DNA from: Clusia tigrina
Lineage: Eukaryota > Arthropoda > Insecta > Diptera > Clusiidae
Reading direction: 5' to 3'
Assembly (NCBI GenBank): GCA_920105625.2
Contig: OV050031.1
Location: forward strand, 215,874,194 to 215,938,193
DNA: 64,000 nt
Shown in pieces: positions 59,664-64,000 of this stretch (positions within the stretch are counted from its first letter, which is position 1; each line of letters begins with the position of its first letter). The translations under genes and the position numbers were made by a program. The notes below the pieces were generated by a model. It did not search any database. It was not told where the DNA came from and was given only the letters and a program-made list of their open reading frames with translations.

Positions 59664-59984
59664 CCACCACACAAAATCAGTAGAGACGCAGTTGAATATC
59701 AACCGTAACAGTGTGTACATCGTGCATTTGACTTGTAGCAGTTACAGTGTTAAGAAGTAATGAAGTGATTAAAGTGCAATTTGTCATAAAGTAAACTTTA
59801 AGCTTACTTTAATTTAACCAGCGACTGTTTGATTAATGCACAATCTAGTAGTACGAATCCGAGTATTGAGAGTTAGAGTAAATTGTCAGGAGGGCAATTT
59901 CGTAACAATATGTATATACTCGTACAACTTCTGATAGTCTAATATACTTATTAGAGGAAATTGAACTCAGAGAAATACTCTGTA

Positions 59985-60035
59985 TGCATAAAGGAGGGCA
60001 CAACAGATCTCTAAGGTCGGCGTGCAAAATAATAA
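59985..60035 (+). mobile_element. Isolated 3' untranslated fragment of element H
   Basis: GGGCACAACAGATCTC and GGTCGGCGTGCAAAA occur in the order seen at the 3' end of element H, followed by an AATAATAATAATAAG simple tail. Confidence 0.5.
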
Positions 60036-62380
60036 TAATAAGAATGGACATCTAATAATATATATATATATACATTTTACTGATACTCTCTGAAATTCCG
60101 GAGATTACTTATGGAACCCTCAATAGATTTCTAGTGTTGAGTCTCAGATATAAGTTCATATCTAATACGCCTCCACAGTAAATGCTACTTATACCTAAAC
60201 CGAACTTTCTTAGCGTACTCTAAACATCTATTCTACTCACAGAACATCCTTTCGAATTTTATTTCACACTCATAAATCCACGTTAAAATGTTCCTTCTCA
60301 CTTGTCACTTCAACCGCAGTATTATATGTTTCCTTCTAAAATCACCCTTCTTATGTATAAATTCTATTGCATACTTTTAGGATTTATACAGAAATCCTTC
60401 TCCACGACTCTCCTTATGCTATTCATAAATAAAATCTGTAAACGCCATAACCATAATTCTTGACTGCGAATCAGTCCACACCATCATTCCAGTCCGTACA
60501 CTTGAAGTCTCTGGGCTAAAGCCCGAAGAACCGCTGCCAGAATAACAGTGCTTAAAATGCGATCATAAAATAGGTACGCTCCGCCCCAGCCTGCTGCGAT
60601 TACCACAGCTAAATAGAAAGTAGAAGCACAGGAAAATAATTTGAAATAAAACTCTTTATGCGCTTTTCTGAACTTAACGCCCAAAATCGCAATTTACATT
60701 GAAATCTGTCCCCAAAGATTAAAATGAAATGTCCCACGATTACATGGAAACACAAACACACACATAAACACACACACATACACATAAACATATATATATA
60801 TATACACACACACAAACATTCACAACCACATCCACCCAAAACCAACACGACCCAATTTTATTGACTGTCAGTCGCAATGTCAATAATTTGCCGCGTTCCT
60901 GCAAATACTTCACAAAGGCAGCGCTTTTCCCATAGCGAAGCCACACAGTCACCCAGTCAAATGAAGAAGAAAAGCGTTTCCTGCCTCATTTTCAATTCAT
61001 TTTTTTTCCTTCACTTTTCTTCAATTTGCGTTGCGCATACGTCACCAATTGGCAGGAGCGTGGAAAAGAATTGCCTGCTCTAAGAAAACCCCAAAACTCC
61101 TCGTACCTCTGTGCTAAGAAGAAGTCTTTCGCTACGCACCCGCAGTCGCATCCGCACCACCCGCCGCCCGTCTGTTATGCGTCAATGAAGTGATGGAATT
61201 CCATCTTCGTCATCGGTGAGCCTGCCAGCGATATCTCTGTCGCATTGTTGTCGCATTGAATTACGACTACGTTGGAGCAAAAAATTGTCTTCTCCTGTGT
61301 GTGTCGATTGTTGCAAGGTTTGTTGTGCGTTTGTGTGCGTTTGTGTGTGTGTGCGGGTTTGTGTCGTCTTTGAATTTTGCTTGATTTTTAACGCATATTT
61401 CTTCAACGATTTTATTGTCATTGTTATTTTTGTTGCTGCTGTTGTTGGAGTGTGCATAAAAACGCACATGAAAATAAATTGAAAAATTCCATCAGGCAAT
61501 ATTTACGCAAGAGTCCTTTTTCGCTTTTCTTGCCAACTTTGCATTCGTTTACGAAATTCCGCGATTAGTTTGGTAAAGAAAGCTGGCACTCACTTCAGAC
61601 AGGAGCAGACCCGGACCACTTGGTAATATTTGTCGCCTGCGTTAGTCGTGGCAAATGGCTTCATCAGCTGTCATTGGCGTAAATATGCAAAAGTGTGACT
61701 GCTGCCTGCCTGGCTTCGATGTGTTTGAGTTATTTTGACTGCTATTCTGGTTCAAGGTAAATACTCGCAACCGTTCCGGATTCCTGTCGAATTTTGTGGA
61801 GTTGGCACATTAACAGTTTTTTAGCTTCATCAATTTTGAAAAGGAAATAAATAATAATTGAAAAGTTTGCCTTTATTGTTGCTGGCACTAATTTAGCTGC
61901 TTATTCATTATTATTTTTCATTATTTTTATGACTTTTTGTATTAAATTTTGTTTTTATTCCTACATTAAAAACAAAAATGTGCTCATTTCCTTGAATTTG
62001 AAAAATTTCCCTTGTGACATTTGTCCTCACAAACACTCCTCCTGCATATATTCCGCTAAGCCTCGCTTCTCAGACGTTGGGATTTAAACAAAACGCGCCC
62101 GGAAATTGCATGTCGCCATGTTGCAAGAAATGAATACGACAGTGAACGTGCTGCGCACACAAAAATATGCAACGTGTCGTTGGAGTTGTAGGGTCGCGTC
62201 ACATGCATGTGTTTGCGTAGGTTTATGTCACACTCACACTCTCTCACAAACGCTTACGCAGCAGGCAACGTTTGCTGGCACTGCGGTCTGGCACAGACAC
62301 TCAAACTTGCATTTTTCACAAACCGCCGTCAATTTCAACACGTACGCGAATTAATACGCCCGCACTTGAGCGACTGCAAC
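60036..62380. other. Unique sequence with CA/TA and GT microsatellites
   Basis: Simple repeats lie at 60060-60072 (TA), 60749-60818 (CACA with an internal TATA run) and 61330-61356 (GT). No exon, transposon or array was recognised. Confidence 0.45.
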
Positions 62381-62387
62381 ACCACGG

Positions 62388-62640
62388 CACAGTGCTCAGT
62401 CCTGTACAAGAAATTCGAATACTCTTTTATTAGATCTATTCTAGATGCGTTCAACCCAGTTGGTCAGTTGGGAATTCGTCACTGGTTATCATAACGCCCT
62501 TATTATATGTCACAGTGCTCAGTCATGTATAAGAAATTCAAGGAACAAGGACATTTATTCGATATATTCTAGATGGGATCAACCTAGTTTGATGAGTTGG
62601 AAGGTCTCCAGTACTTATCATAACGTCAATATGATATTTG
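62388..62640. repeat. 122-bp tandem duplication
   Basis: CACAGTGCTCAGTC occurs at 62389 and 62511, each followed by TGTA(C/T)AAGAAATTC, TATTCTAGATG and TTATCATAACG in the same order, with moderate divergence. Confidence 0.8.
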
Positions 62641-62739
62641 ACTGAGTCAATTGTCAGTGTTACATGAAGCCTCTCAAATGTCCCATACGAATCGATTGAG
62701 TGATCCGATGCCTCAAAAACATATTTTCAACCAGTTGTA

Positions 62740-63370
62740 CATACATACCTAAGTGGCGCTACAACCGTATGTCCGTTCCTGTCCTGTGCTCACTTGCGCC
62801 CCAAGTAGATATTCCGAAAGTCGACAGGTCCTGCAAAACTTGGTCTCCCCAGCGGGAGATGCGGTCTTCCTCGTCTTCCACCCTGAGGCACAGTCTGGAA
62901 TGTCTGCCTTCCCGGAGCTTCTTCGTTCATACGCGGAACGTGGCCAGCAAAGCCGGTGTGTTTTTCTACACTTCACTATATCCAAGTCCTTGTATAGCTC
63001 CTACAGCTCGCTGTTCTATCCAATAGGATACTCATTGTCTACGCGGACAGAACCGCAGATCTTTCGTTGTATTTTTCAATCGAACGCCCTCAATACATTC
63101 TCATCACTGTTCGCCAACATCCAAGCTTCTGCGCCATATATCACGATAGGAGGGATGATAAGTGCCTTGTAGAGCGTGAGTTTGGTTTCTAGAGAGAAGG
63201 TTCTGCTATTCAATTGCCTACTGAGCCCATAGAAGCGGCTGTTGGCAAGAGTGATTCTCTGTTTCACCGCAAGGCTGACGTCGTAGTCGTAGCTTGGGAG
63301 GAAGAAGGCTAGTGAGATATATACGAGAATAAACTCCAATTCGTCTTGCATGATTTCGTATTAGACAATG
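62740..63370 (-). mobile_element. RTE-type retrotransposon C-terminal relic
   Basis: The minus strand reads YDVSLAVKQRITLANSRFYG, then LSRQLNSRTFSLETKLTLYK, ALIIPPIVIYGAEAW and NSDENVLRAF (63300-63076). After a frameshift it continues LDIVKC, ADIPD and a Gly/Arg-rich stretch ending near 62750. This is the region downstream of the YADD motif in the same kind of element as the relic at 23.2-24.8 kb (compare TKLALYKTLILPVLLYG there). The RT palm itself is absent. Confidence 0.75.
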
Positions 63371-63500
63371 TCCCGTGAGGACTCCTATTAAAGTCCTACT
63401 TTGTAGTCTATTGAGTCTGATGATATTCTTGGATAAACGTAGATTTAGCATGCTGGTCTGGCGATTTCGCAGGTTTGCTAATTCCAACATTATTTTCCAG
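63371..63500 (-). mobile_element. RNase H-type non-LTR fragment, element D relative
   Basis: The minus strand reads NLRLSKNIIRLNRLQSRTLI and continues GVLTGHCLIRNHARRIGV. This is the linker just before the zinc motif and is close to GVLTGHCLMG of element D at 1.2 kb. The reading then breaks off into the RTE relic. Confidence 0.65.
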
Positions 63501-64000
63501 TGACATATTTATTCAGTTCATTGTAGAAGGGTCTATTTTTCCCTAGATCAGATGACTTTAAAAATATGTATAAATTTAGTTTCTGGTTTCTTCCAAATTC
63601 CTGAAACACACTGATAACCATTTCGTTTGTAATATCCCCGCCCACACCGTTCTAATTCCCAGGACTCGTTGTAAGCAGTCACAGCACTTTATGGCGGCCG
63701 CCTATGCCAGTGTCCCAGTGCACCTCCGACGGCCTACGAGCAAGTGCAGCCAGGCCGTGATTGCTTGCGCCGCTCTGCTCTGCTCGGTTCGCCTGCTACA
63801 CTGTCACAGCGCCACAGCGCCATATTTGATTTTTGCCGGAAAGGGCACGGCGCGGCGTAATAAACTCCTGCGAAGTGAAATGTAAAAGTTTCGTTTTTTA
63901 TTGTTTTCGATTTTCATTTTTATTGCGGTGTCTCGTGTTTGCGTGAGCCTGCTGCCTCATGCTAGTAGCTGCCTGCTGAATGCTGCCTACTTCTCGCTGC
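63501..64000. other. Unique sequence, no feature seen
   Basis: A plus-strand frame of 64 codons (63691-63885) has no known domain. CTGC-rich sequence approaches the window edge. Confidence 0.4.

Larger units (their letters stand above)
59570..59907 (+). mobile_element. Probable solo LTR (Ty3/Gypsy-like) with heat-shock elements
   Basis: The 338-bp interval begins TGTAGCTAA and ends TTCGTAACA, an imperfect inverted pair starting TG and ending CA. It contains heat-shock motifs, a TATA box, an initiator-like GCAGTTG near 59688-59694, and a downstream segment of the style AAGTGATTAAAGTGCAATTT, CGACTGTTTGATTAA and AATCTAGTAGTACGAA. These features and their order resemble LTRs of dipteran Gypsy-type retrotransposons. 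No internal retroviral-type coding region flanks it, so it would be a solo LTR. No clear 4-5 bp target duplication remains. The alternative is a genuine stress-inducible host promoter. Confidence 0.5.

Noticed and set aside
58185..59700. hsr-omega-like locus (heat-shock promoter plus tandem repeats)
   Set aside because: The repeats lie upstream of the plus-strand promoter and only about 25 bp from the heat-shock elements, with no room for the exon-intron-exon part. A solo LTR explains the promoter better.

Overview
This 64 kb window looks like gene-poor, repeat-rich nuclear DNA of a higher fly. It has AT-rich unique stretches, opa-like CAA/CAG runs, CA/TG and AT microsatellites, and many decayed insect transposons of the Jockey, RTE, mariner, hAT and RNase H-encoding non-LTR groups. 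The crowd of short 3' retroelement ends with TAGGTTAGGT-type tails suggests a tephritid-like genome, but that is an inference and not a placement. No protein-coding host gene could be recognised on either strand. Nearly all open frames are short, low-complexity or antisense shadows. The window most likely lies in an intergenic region or a very large intron.

Layout. 1-0.4 kb: alanine-frame trinucleotide minisatellite. 0.95-2.8 kb: two non-LTR retroelement remnants on the minus strand (element D, interrupted by a possible mariner end, and copy A). 4.7-5.5 kb: 11-bp satellite carrying a 178-bp hobo/Hermes-like hAT MITE. 6.8-8.0 kb: Jockey-type reverse transcriptase debris folded into a long inverted repeat. 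8.6-12.9 kb: several minisatellites (G-rich, 31 bp, 360 bp, 84 bp). 13.3-16.7 kb: elements E and F, with F in tandem. 18.2 kb: a 220-bp palindromic TA-flanked MITE. 23.2-24.8 kb: a nearly full-length RTE-type reverse transcriptase relic with a 166-bp hAT MITE inside it. 25.6 kb: 3' end of element H. 33.1-35.4 kb: a ~185-bp tandem array split by non-LTR copy B, which still carries a complete D-E-D-H-D RNase H motif set. 37-38 kb: copy C. 38.7 kb: tRNA-like Pol III promoter (SINE head). 41.1-42.1 kb: 124-bp array with a three-monomer higher-order pattern. 45.0 kb: perfect (AT)71. 45.3-46.5 kb: mariner relic. 48.5-49.4 kb: 102-bp array. 50.65-51.1 kb: element G with an expanded acidic codon run. 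54.3-55.2 kb: nested array. 58.2-59.5 kb: 335-bp array next to a probable solo LTR with strong heat-shock elements and a TATA box (59.57-59.91 kb). 62.4-63.5 kb: short duplication, RTE and RNase H-element debris.

Nothing here amounts to a co-operating gene system. The biology on show is the life history of repeats: 5'-truncated retroelements, nested insertions that can be read from target-site duplications, and at least fifteen sequence-unrelated tandem arrays of roughly 30-360 bp. The most useful leads are the heat-shock-element LTR, the two hAT MITEs with readable insertion sites, the palindromic MITE, the tRNA-like SINE head, the folded-back Jockey fragment and two weak candidate first exons (20.87 and 26.84 kb). 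All family assignments come from motif recognition by eye; no database search was run.
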